Part shown: positions 57,287-64,000 of the stretch, piece after piece
Numbering within the stretch: the first letter of the stretch is position 1
How the letters are laid out: each line of letters starts with the position of its first letter
Source: DATARH01 sp963712835
Lineage (GTDB): Bacteria; Pseudomonadota; Alphaproteobacteria; ATCC43930; CGMCC-115725
NCBI GenBank assembly: GCA_963712835.1
Contig: CAVQJJ010000002.1
Location: 868,001-932,000, forward strand
Direction of reading: 5' to 3'
DNA length: 64,000 nucleotides
Translations under genes and position numbers: made by a program
Notes under the pieces: model-generated
Told to the model about the DNA's origin: nothing
The model's database searches: none
Seen by the model: only the letters and a program-made list of their open reading frames with translations

Positions 57287-57417
57287 GCGTCGCCCCCACG
57301 GGGCAACAACGGATTTCGCCACAGATGCGGCTGAGGCTCACATTCCCGCCTGCACCTTGCCCTCATTCTCGACAGGCCGATATTGTCTCGTGCGCCCGGC
57401 AGCTTGGAGAGCGAGGG

Positions 57418-58419
57418 ATGGACATTCGCGATGGCTTTATCGGTTCGATCGGCAATACACCGCTCATCAAGCTGCGCCGCGCTTCCGAGGAGACGGGCTG
57501 CACGATCCTCGGCAAGGCCGAATTCCTCAACCCCGGCGGCTCAGTGAAGGACCGCGCGGCGCTGGCGATCATCAAGGACGCCGAGGCGCGTGGGACGCTG
57601 CGGCCGGGGGGCGTCATCGTCGAAGGCACTGCCGGCAATACCGGGATCGGCCTCGCGCTGGTCGGGCTGGCGCGCGGCTATCGCACGGTCATCGTCATGC
57701 CCGAGACGCAGAGCCAGGAAAAAAAGGACATGCTGCGGCTGTGCGGCGCCGATCTGCGGCTCGTGCCCGCGGTTCGACTTGCCGACCCTATGCACTACAC
57801 GCACTATTCGGGCCGGCTCGCCAAGGAGATCGACGCGAAAGAGCCAAACGGCGCGATCTGGGCCAACCAATTCGACAACCTCGCCAACCGGCAAGGCCAT
57901 TACGAGACGACCGGGCCGGAAATCTGGCGGCAGACCGATGGCAAGGTCGACGGATTCGTCTGCGCGGTCGGCACCGGCGGCACGCTTTCCGGCACCGGCA
58001 TGGCGCTCAAGGAACGGAACAAGGCGGTCAAGGTCTATCTCAGCGACTGTATGGGGTCCGGCATCTACAGCTGGTATGCGCGTCGCGAGTTCAAGCCCGA
58101 GGGCAGCTCGATCACCGAAGGCATCGGCAACAACCGTGAGACCGACAATCTGAAAGGCTTCACCCCGGATGGGCAGTTCCAGATCAGCGACGAGGAAATG
58201 CTGCCGGTGCTGTTCCGTCTGGCCCAGGAGGAAGGGCTGCTGATCGGCGGGTCGAGCGGCATCAATGTCTGCGGCGCGATCCACCTCGCCAAGGAATTGG
58301 GGCCCGGGCACACGATCGTCACGATCCTCGCCAATTCCGGCACCCGCTATCAGTCCAAACTTTTCAACCCCGAATTCCTGCGCGAGAAAAACCTGCCGAC
58401 GCCGGCGTGGCTCGAATAA
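57418..58419 (+). CDS. cysK: Cysteine synthase A-type PLP enzyme
   Basis: 333 residues behind GGAGAGCGAGGG. Fold-type II PLP enzyme: SIGNTPLIKLRRASEETG, the PLP lysine K44 in FLNPGGSVKDRAAL, EGTAGNTGIGLAL, the glycine loop GTGGTLSGTGMALKE and the C-terminal GGSSGINVCGA. It makes cysteine from O-acetylserine and sulfide. The long C-terminus (NSGTRYQSKLFNPEFLREKNLP) places it in the 330-350 residue group common in Alphaproteobacteria. It is divergent from the Lgt-like operon. Confidence 0.9.
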   Translation: MDIRDGFIGSIGNTPLIKLRRASEETGCTILGKAEFLNPGGSVKDRAALAIIKDAEARGTLRPGGVIVEGTAGNTGIGLALVGLARGYRTVIVMPETQSQEKKDMLRLCGADLRLVPAVRLADPMHYTHYSGRLAKEIDAKEPNGAIWANQFDNLANRQGHYETTGPEIWRQTDGKVDGFVCAVGTGGTLSGTGMALKERNKAVKVYLSDCMGSGIYSWYARREFKPEGSSITEGIGNNRETDNLKGFTPDGQFQISDEEMLPVLFRLAQEEGLLIGGSSGINVCGAIHLAKELGPGHTIVTILANSGTRYQSKLFNPEFLREKNLPTPAWLE

Positions 58420-58422
58420 GGG

Positions 58423-58695
58423 TTAGGGCGCGATATCCGCCAGGTGCAGGTCGAGGTAGCGGGTGTAGATGAACCCGTTGCCGTAGGGCGTCGCGACGAG
58501 CCAGCATTCGCACTCGCTGCCCGCCCAACCGAGGCGCGCCACCGGCGTGCCGCGCGGAACGTGCGCGGTCACCGTCGCGTCGTGCGATTGACTTAAATGC
58601 AGATCGACGGCCTGGTTCGTGACGAATACCGCGTGGGTATAATCGACGCAGCCGGCGAGCAACAGTAAAGCGGCGAGCATCGAGAAGCGCCGCAT
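58423..58695 (-). CDS. Small SH3-like lipoprotein
   Basis: 90 residues behind GGGGGACG. The lipobox LLAGC (residues 12-16) marks it as a lipoprotein. The rest (VDLHLSQSHDATVTAHVPRGTPVARLGWAGSECECWLVATPYGNGFIYTRYL) has the spacing of a bacterial SH3 domain, which often binds peptidoglycan. It ends 3 bases from the convergent cysK. Confidence 0.75.
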   Translation of the reverse strand: MRRFSMLAALLLLAGCVDYTHAVFVTNQAVDLHLSQSHDATVTAHVPRGTPVARLGWAGSECECWLVATPYGNGFIYTRYLDLHLADIAP

Positions 58696-58770
58696 GATCG
58701 TCCCCCTGCCCTCGATTGCGATACGCTCTCTCTTATGCCCTAGATGGAGGACGAATTCGAGGATGTGGAC

Positions 58771-59496
58771 ATGACTGAATTGCTCTTCCGTGACGACGCC
58801 TATCTGCGCAGCTGCCCGGCGCGGGTGATCGGCGGCGACGAGCGCGGCATTCGGCTTGACCGCACCGTATTCTACCCGAGCGGCGGCGGCCAGCCGGGCG
58901 ACAGCGGCCTGCTGGTTCTGAGCGGCGGCGCGATGGTGGCGATTGCCGACACCGTGAAAGGCGACGGCGCCGACGAGGTGGTTCACGTCCCGGCGCTCGG
59001 CTCCACGCTGCCGCCGGTCGGAGCGGAGGTCACGGCCGAAATCGACTGGGCGCGGCGGCACCGGCTGATGCGCATGCACACCTGCCTGCATCTGCTGTGC
59101 GCCGTGGTGCCCGGCGCGGTGACCGGCGGCTCGGTCGGCGACGGGCGCGGTCGGCTCGATTTCGACGTGCCCGGTGCGAGTCTCGACAAGGACGCGATCA
59201 CCGCCGGGCTCAACCGCCTGATCGCCGAAGGTCACGCCGTCGCACCGCGCTGGATCGACGATGCCGAACTCGAAGCACATCCAGAGCTGGTGCGCACGAT
59301 GTCGGTCAAGCCGCCGACCGGCGCCGGCAAGGTGCGGCTGCTGGAGATCGACGGCATCGATCTGCAACCCTGCGGCGGCACGCATGTGAAGAACACCGCC
59401 GAAATCGGCCCGGTCGAGATCACCAAGATCGAGAACAAGGGCCGGCAGAACCGGCGGATCAACGTGGCCTTCGCGTCGCTGCCCTCGAACACCTGA
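58771..59496 (+). CDS. alaX: Alanyl-tRNA editing protein AlaX
   Basis: 241 residues from the ATG at 58771 behind GAGG; an ATG at 58744 lacks a site. AlaX removes serine or glycine wrongly loaded on tRNA-Ala. It has the editing-domain marks DRTVFYPSGGGQPGDSG, the zinc ligands H103 and H107 in MRMHTCLHLL and C201 and H205 in QPCGGTHVKNTAEIG, and the closing ITKIENKGRQNRRI. The usual HTATH of the domain is HTCLH here. The next gene starts in the stop codon (TGATG). Confidence 0.92.
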   Translation: MTELLFRDDAYLRSCPARVIGGDERGIRLDRTVFYPSGGGQPGDSGLLVLSGGAMVAIADTVKGDGADEVVHVPALGSTLPPVGAEVTAEIDWARRHRLMRMHTCLHLLCAVVPGAVTGGSVGDGRGRLDFDVPGASLDKDAITAGLNRLIAEGHAVAPRWIDDAELEAHPELVRTMSVKPPTGAGKVRLLEIDGIDLQPCGGTHVKNTAEIGPVEITKIENKGRQNRRINVAFASLPSNT

Positions 59497-59720
59497 TGAA
59501 GACGTTGCGTGGCATCGTTCTCGGCATCGTGCTCGCGTTATTACCTTCGGCCGCGATCGCGCAGCACAGGGATCCGAACATCGTAAAGGTGCCGTGCCGC
59601 GATTTAGGCGACGGACGCACCCTCATCGATTCGAGCTACTTGCCCGATTGGGCGGCGCCTGACACACGGTGGGACGCAATTACGTCTGCACGATCAGGCT
59701 TAAAGGCGGTTGATGCGTAG
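59496..59720 (+). CDS. Small exported protein of unknown function
   Basis: 74 residues, starting inside the alaX stop codon. A signal peptide (LRGIVLGIVLALLPSAAIA-QH) is followed by a short polar part with VPCRDLGDGRTLIDSSYLPDW. It has one cysteine. The family is not recognised; translational coupling to alaX supports that it is real. Confidence 0.55.
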   Translation: MKTLRGIVLGIVLALLPSAAIAQHRDPNIVKVPCRDLGDGRTLIDSSYLPDWAAPDTRWDAITSARSGLKAVDA

Positions 59721-59817
59721 GGCTCTGATGTCAGCAGCCGCATGGCCGTTTCGGCCGATTACGTACCGATCGAGCCCCGCTGTTTTGATAGGTTGCCCGT
59801 TGGCTGCGAGAGCGCGC

Positions 59818-60174
59818 TCAATTCTCGGTGTGAGTGGGTCCGCCCGCTGTCATGTGAAGCCCCAAAAACTTGCAAAAATCATGGGTGCGGTCGACAGAGC
59901 CGGCGAAGTTCCCCGTCGTGACGATCCGGTAATTACGCACGCAGGCCGCGTTGACTGCGCTATTGGCGAATGTCATCCCGACGTGCTGGCCCGGGGGAAT
60001 GGGATTGGACAACCAGTTGGGGCTCCAGGAACCATCTGGACGCTGGGTGTAAAACCCGACGATCGGAGTCCGAATGTCGTTGTACAGAGTGAAATCTGTA
60101 GCCCGCGCCGCCGGAGATAAGCCGATCAGAACTGCGGATAAAGCAGTGGCTAGTCCAAGGAGCTCCTTGCTCAT
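59818..60174 (-). CDS. Exported protein of unknown function
   Basis: 118 residues from the ATG at 60174, which gives a good signal peptide ending ARA-TD. The mature part begins FTLYNDIRTPIVGFYTQRPDGSWSPNW, followed by NPIPPGQHVGMTFANS and two cysteines (AACVRNYRIV, DFCKFLGL). This looks like a small beta-rich secreted domain. Its base use is less GC-rich than the neighbours at the 5' end and upstream (60175-60397 holds no gene that I can see), so it may have been gained recently. Confidence 0.6.
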   Translation of the reverse strand: MSKELLGLATALSAVLIGLSPAARATDFTLYNDIRTPIVGFYTQRPDGSWSPNWLSNPIPPGQHVGMTFANSAVNAACVRNYRIVTTGNFAGSVDRTHDFCKFLGLHMTAGGPTHTEN

Positions 60175-60397
60175 TTTGCGGCGTGACCCTTTGTCGTTTC
60201 TGCGAAGAGTTCTGCAACGTCTGTCACTGCCAGATTTTGTTGGCTTAACGACTAATGCGCAACTAATTTTTTTCCTGTTCGCGCGGACCGCGAAACCGGC
60301 GATGCGACGGGAGGTTTGTGCTCGGGTCTGCTTTGGGCATTTTCCGCCGGCGACCGCCGACACATAAGAGCCGCGCGTGCGGGACTTGGGATCTCTC

Positions 60398-62032
60398 CTA
60401 ATTCCGCCCCGCCAATAGGCCCCGAGCGATGATCTGTGCCTGGATTTCCGCGGCGCCCTCGAAGATGTTGAGGATGCGCGCGTCGCACAAGACGCGGCTG
60501 ATCGGGTATTCGATCGCATAGCCGTTGCCGCCGTGGATTTGCACGGCGTTGTCGGCGTTGCTCCAGGCGACGCGGGCGGCGAGTAGCTTGGCCATGCCGG
60601 CCTCGATGTCGCAGCGCCGGCCGCTGTCCTTTTCGCGCGCGGCGAAATAGGCGAGCTGGCGCGCCATCATCGTCTCGACCGCCATCATCACCAGCTTCAA
60701 TTGCACGCGCGGGAATTGCGCGAGGTTGCGGCCGAATTGGCGCCGCTCTACGGCATAACCCATCGCCAGCTCAAAGGCGTTCTGCGCGACCCCGACGGCG
60801 CGCGCGGCGGTCTGCACCCGGGCGCTCTCGAAGGTCGCCATCAGCTGCTTGAACCCCTCGCCTTCGACGCCGCCGAGCAGACAGTCTTGCGGCACGGCGA
60901 ACCCGTCGAAGCCGATCTCGTATTCCTTCATCCCGCGGTAGCCGAGCACCGGGATTTCGGTGCCCGACATGCCCTCGGCCGGGAACGGGTTGGCGTCGTC
61001 GCCGCGCGGCTTCGGGGCGAGGAACATGCTGAGGCCGCGATACCCGCTGTCCGGCGTGCCGGTGCGGGCCAAGAGGGTCATCAGGTCGGAGCGCGCGGCA
61101 TGGGTGATCCAGGTCTTAGCGCCATAGATGCGGTAGACGCCGCCGTCCTTGACCGCGCGGGTCTGCAGGTTGGCGAGGTCGGAGCCGGCATTGGGCTCGG
61201 TGAAAACCGCGGTCGGCAGCACCGCGCCCGAGGCGATGCCTGGCAGCCAGCGCGCCTTCTGCTCCGGCGTGCCGCTAACCCGGATCAACTCGCCGGCGAT
61301 TTCCGAGCGGGTGCCGAGCGAGCCGACGCCGATATAGGCGCGCGACAACTCCTCCGAGACCACGCACATCGCCAGTTTGCCGAGGCCGAGGCCGCCATAC
61401 TCCTCGGGCAGCGTCACGCCGAAGACGCCGATACCCGACAGCTCCTCGATGACCTCGATCGGAATGAACTTGTCCGCCCGATGCCAGTCATGCGCATAGG
61501 GCGCGACGGCACGCTCCGCGAAGCGTCGCACCTGATCGCGGATCAGCTCCAGCGTCTCGTCACCCAGGCTCTCGCCTCCCGACGGCATACCTTCCGCAAG
61601 GATCGCGCCGAGCCGGGCGCGCGCCTCGGCGAGCCCCTTCACCAGCGGGCTCGTGCGTAAGGGCGCGAGGTCGGCGTCGTCGAGGCCCAGATCTTGCGGT
61701 CGGGCGATCTCGCCCTGCCCCATCGCGATGCCGCCGGCAAGCTGCGCCAGATACTCGCCGAAACCGACCGCGAGGATCAGCCGCTGCGGCTCGGCGAATT
61801 CGCCCGCCTCGTGGAGGCGCTGCGCCCAGACGCGTAGCTGCCGCAGCGCTGCGACATAGGTTGCCATCCAGGCCAGGCCATGCGCGGCAAGCTGCTCGGC
61901 ATCGAGCTTCGCCGCGTCCACGCGTCCGTCGCGCCCGACACGAGAGGCAAGGTTGCCGCGCCCCCGCGCCAGCAGCGCTTCGGCGGTCGCCAGTGCGGCT
62001 CCGCTATGATCGAAGAGAAGGTCCGACGACAT
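60398..62032 (-). CDS. mcd: (2S)-methylsuccinyl-CoA dehydrogenase
   Basis: 544 residues. The acyl-CoA dehydrogenase core (from about residue 160: LPEEYGGLGLGKLAMCVVSEELSR, TAVFTEPNAGSDLANLQTRA, TWITHAARSDLMTLLART, MKEYEIGFDGFAVP, the final QIHGGNGYAIEYPISRVLCDARILNIFEGAAEIQ) has a 160-residue N-terminal extension (LAAHGLAWMATYVAALRQL, LILAVGFGEYLAQLAGGI) that is the mark of Mcd. It oxidises methylsuccinyl-CoA to mesaconyl-CoA in the ethylmalonyl-CoA pathway of acetate assimilation. Its partners (ccr, ecm, mch, mcl) are not in the window. Confidence 0.85.
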   Translation of the reverse strand: MSSDLLFDHSGAALATAEALLARGRGNLASRVGRDGRVDAAKLDAEQLAAHGLAWMATYVAALRQLRVWAQRLHEAGEFAEPQRLILAVGFGEYLAQLAGGIAMGQGEIARPQDLGLDDADLAPLRTSPLVKGLAEARARLGAILAEGMPSGGESLGDETLELIRDQVRRFAERAVAPYAHDWHRADKFIPIEVIEELSGIGVFGVTLPEEYGGLGLGKLAMCVVSEELSRAYIGVGSLGTRSEIAGELIRVSGTPEQKARWLPGIASGAVLPTAVFTEPNAGSDLANLQTRAVKDGGVYRIYGAKTWITHAARSDLMTLLARTGTPDSGYRGLSMFLAPKPRGDDANPFPAEGMSGTEIPVLGYRGMKEYEIGFDGFAVPQDCLLGGVEGEGFKQLMATFESARVQTAARAVGVAQNAFELAMGYAVERRQFGRNLAQFPRVQLKLVMMAVETMMARQLAYFAAREKDSGRRCDIEAGMAKLLAARVAWSNADNAVQIHGGNGYAIEYPISRVLCDARILNIFEGAAEIQAQIIARGLLAGRN

Positions 62033-62082
62033 TGAAATAACCCGGCTTCGCGAGCGGAAGCTGGGTCATACACCCCAACCCG

Positions 62083-62310
62083 TCAACGATCTTCGGTGTC
62101 GGTCGTCTGGTAATTATTGGGCAGCGTCGTCTCGAGGTTCGGGTCGTGCGTCTTGCGCGCCGATGTCTCGGTCATGCCGACCGCCGAGATGTCGTCGCTG
62201 ATCCCGTTCAGGTTCTGGACGTCGCTTGCCCGCTCCGGGCCTCCCGGGGTGCAGGCCACCGCGCCGCCAACGCACAGGGCTATGACAAGGCCGATGCGAA
62301 GCAGCGTCAT
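62083..62310 (-). CDS. Small predicted lipoprotein
   Basis: 75 residues behind CAGGAGAATC. The signal peptide ends with a lipobox-like AVAC (residues 17-20). The mature part is polar and probably flexible (TPGGPERASDVQNLNG, DDISAVGMTETSARKTHDPN), ending TTDTEDR. No family is recognised. The ribosome site and lipobox support that it is real. Confidence 0.62.
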   Translation of the reverse strand: MTLLRIGLVIALCVGGAVACTPGGPERASDVQNLNGISDDISAVGMTETSARKTHDPNLETTLPNNYQTTDTEDR

Positions 62311-62535
62311 TTTGATTCTCCTGCCGGGTATAGGGCAGATATAGGGCGGCCGGCGCGCTCCCACAACCGCTACCGAGGGTATGGCTGGTTTGAAGCGGTG
62401 ATCGCCCATTAGTTATAGGTAGATAAGAGCGTTCTGTCCCCGCCGCCGTGGAGTGGTCGCCGTTTCTGTACAGGCGCGAAGCGATTGCCTTAAGGTTGAA
62501 TCGAAGCGCCGATTTCGGGCGTGGGGAGCGCGATA

Positions 62536-64000
62536 ATGAGAATAAGGCGGGTCGCGCTGGTATCGGCTGCGATCGCCGTCATCGCTGTCGGCGCCGCGCT
62601 GCTCATCCCGCTCGACAGTCTGCGCGGACCGCTGGAAGCCGCGGCCTCACGCGCGCTTCAGCGAGACGTATCGATCCGCGGGCATCTACGCCTCACCATC
62701 TTCCCCGAGCTCGGCGTTTCGCTCAAGGATGTCTCGATCGCGAATGCGAAGGGCGCGCACGACCCGGAGATGATCGCGGTCGGCAAGGTCGTGGTCGGGG
62801 CTGACCTTTCGTCTCTGCTCTCCGGCCGCCTGCGGATCACCAAGGTCGTGCTCAAGGAGCCGGCGATCCATCTCGAAACCGCCGGCAACGGGGTCGGCAA
62901 CTGGCAGCTGGTCGAAACCGGCGCCGAGGCGGCGGAAACCGCCTCCGCTTCGGTGAGCCTAAGCGTCGAGCAGGTGCGCATCGAGAACGGAACGATCAGC
63001 TATTTCGACGCGCGTTCCGGCAAAAGCGAGGCGTTGAATGGGGTGAACGTGGCGTTGACCCAGCCGATCAAAAACGGCGTCGCGCGGCCGATCGCTGTTG
63101 CCGGCAGCGCTATCTATCGCGCCGTGCCGACGCAATTGTCCGCCACGCTCGCTGACGTCGAGGGCTTTCTGCACGGCAAACCCAGCAATGCGGCGGTCAA
63201 GGCGAGCTCAGACAAGTTCACCGCCGCCTTTACCGGAGATTTGAGTGCCGCGGGAACGGCAAAGGGCGAGTTGACCTTTAATGCGCCGTCGCTCCGTCAG
63301 CTGGCGACATGGGCGGGACAGCCGGTGCCGCCAGGCAATGGCTTCGGCGCGGTCGGCGTTCAGGCCGCTCTGTCGGCAGCGGGCGGTGTTTACACACTGA
63401 GCAACGCCAAGATTACGCTCGACAACATGCGCGTCGGCGGCGACGTATCGGTCGACACGCTGCATGATACGGTCAAAGCCGAGCTGAGCAGCGTCGCCGC
63501 TTATGGCGGGACTGGAAAAGCAGTGATAGCGCTCGCTGCCAGCGGTTCCGTCCCAAGCATTCACGAAACGCTCGATATGAGCGGCGTGCAGACCGGGCCG
63601 CTCCTTCTGCAGATGATGGGCATCTCGAAGCTCACGGCGACCGGCGCGGTGCATCTCGACGTCGCCGCGCGCGGCCTGACCGAGACCGACATCCTCCATA
63701 GCCTCAACGGCAGCGGTTCCGTACGCCTCGCCAATGGCGCGATCACTGGCGTCGATCTGGGCGGGGTCGCGCGGCTGCTGCAATCGACCGCGCGCGTGCT
63801 CAGCGGCGCGCTCGGCGACAGCTCACGCACCGACTTCACCACGCTTTCCGCGAGCTTCGCGATCCGCAACGGCGTGGCGCAAACCGGCGATCTGCAGATG
63901 AGCACGCCGTCGTTCAACATGACCGGGGCGGGAAGCCTCAATCTGGCGAGCCGACAGGTGGATTTTCACATCGTCCCCAAGGCGCAGCTTGGGGTGGCAG
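62536..64000 (+). CDS. AsmA family protein (cut by window edge)
   Basis: 488 codons up to the window end, from an ATG behind GGGGAGCG. An N-terminal membrane anchor (RVALVSAAIAVIAVGAALLIPL) is followed by the AsmA start LRGPLEAAASRALQRDVSIRGHLRLTIFPELGVSLKDVSIAN and long beta repeats, with GISKLTATGAVHLDVAARGLTETDILHSLNGSGSVRLANGAITGVDL, typical for AsmA domains near the C-terminal half. AsmA-like proteins span the periplasm and carry phospholipids toward the outer membrane. The 225-base gap before it holds no other gene that I can see. Confidence 0.88.
   Translation, partial: MRIRRVALVSAAIAVIAVGAALLIPLDSLRGPLEAAASRALQRDVSIRGHLRLTIFPELGVSLKDVSIANAKGAHDPEMIAVGKVVVGADLSSLLSGRLRITKVVLKEPAIHLETAGNGVGNWQLVETGAEAAETASASVSLSVEQVRIENGTISYFDARSGKSEALNGVNVALTQPIKNGVARPIAVAGSAIYRAVPTQLSATLADVEGFLHGKPSNAAVKASSDKFTAAFTGDLSAAGTAKGELTFNAPSLRQLATWAGQPVPPGNGFGAVGVQAALSAAGGVYTLSNAKITLDNMRVGGDVSVDTLHDTVKAELSSVAAYGGTGKAVIALAASGSVPSIHETLDMSGVQTGPLLLQMMGISKLTATGAVHLDVAARGLTETDILHSLNGSGSVRLANGAITGVDLGGVARLLQSTARVLSGALGDSSRTDFTTLSASFAIRNGVAQTGDLQMSTPSFNMTGAGSLNLASRQVDFHIVPKAQLGVA

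Noticed and set aside
1..64000. tRNA, rRNA, CRISPR arrays, insertion sequences, prophage or integrase genes
   Set aside because: I looked through the gaps on both strands and found no cloverleaf, direct-repeat array, transposase or integrase motifs. A computed scan (tRNAscan-SE, Infernal) would be decisive, since small RNAs cannot be excluded by eye.

Overview
The window is GC-rich, densely coded DNA that looks like a chromosomal segment of an alphaproteobacterium, probably of the Rhodospirillales/Acetobacterales kind. Three points support this: a GcrA cell-cycle regulator (27433-27783), which is restricted to Alphaproteobacteria that use CcrM methylation; a fused transaldolase/glucose-6-phosphate isomerase, best known from acetic acid bacteria and relatives; and a methylsuccinyl-CoA dehydrogenase of the ethylmalonyl-CoA pathway. 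I saw no rRNA, tRNA, CRISPR array, insertion sequence or prophage. The assignment is inferred from gene content only.

Layout. 1-5 kb: two tandem DHA2-type efflux pumps behind a TauD/TfdA-type dioxygenase; divergent from them, an FAD dehydrogenase with a catalytically degraded AroQ-like protein. 5-10.3 kb: threonine synthase with a DUF2157-type membrane protein, then a plus-strand run with SnoaL-like, luciferase-like, cytochrome c and FolD genes. 10.3-20.8 kb: an almost gapless minus-strand operon for the whole pentose phosphate pathway (tkt, tal-pgi, gnd, zwf, rpe, pgl, rpiA, HAD phosphatase). Its tal-pgi gene carries a one-base frameshift. 21.1-26.9 kb: a peptide-type ABC importer (binding protein and two permeases, no ATPase) behind a gamma-glutamyltransferase and a DUF3830 gene. 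27-36 kb: arsC, gcrA, a methyltransferase, pgk, a nitroreductase, an M61 peptidase, a thiolase/DUF35 pair and a DinB protein. 36-48 kb: a hybrid histidine kinase, a TPR protein, CsbD and DUF3309 stress-type proteins, CoA-ester enzymes, a TVP38 membrane protein, a decayed TPR/MFS chimera, an MHS transporter and a glycosyltransferase-like protein. 48-54.8 kb: small redox, hydrolase and secreted proteins, DUF1491-NUDIX and a two-domain dCTP deaminase. 54.9-57.3 kb: the most interesting cassette, an Lgt-like membrane acyltransferase relative overlapping a Tes/MJ0619-like multi-cluster radical SAM gene and a small membrane protein. 57.4-64 kb: cysteine synthase, AlaX, small secreted proteins, mcd and the start of an AsmA-type gene.

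Metabolically the window links sugar oxidation (the pentose phosphate operon, pgk) with acyl-CoA metabolism (mcd, two crotonases, CaiB, thiolase/DUF35). Intergenic spaces carry several families of palindromic repeats, at least one of them in two clear full copies. Two of the three longest gene-poor stretches each hold a 28-codon candidate membrane miniprotein with its own Shine-Dalgarno sequence.
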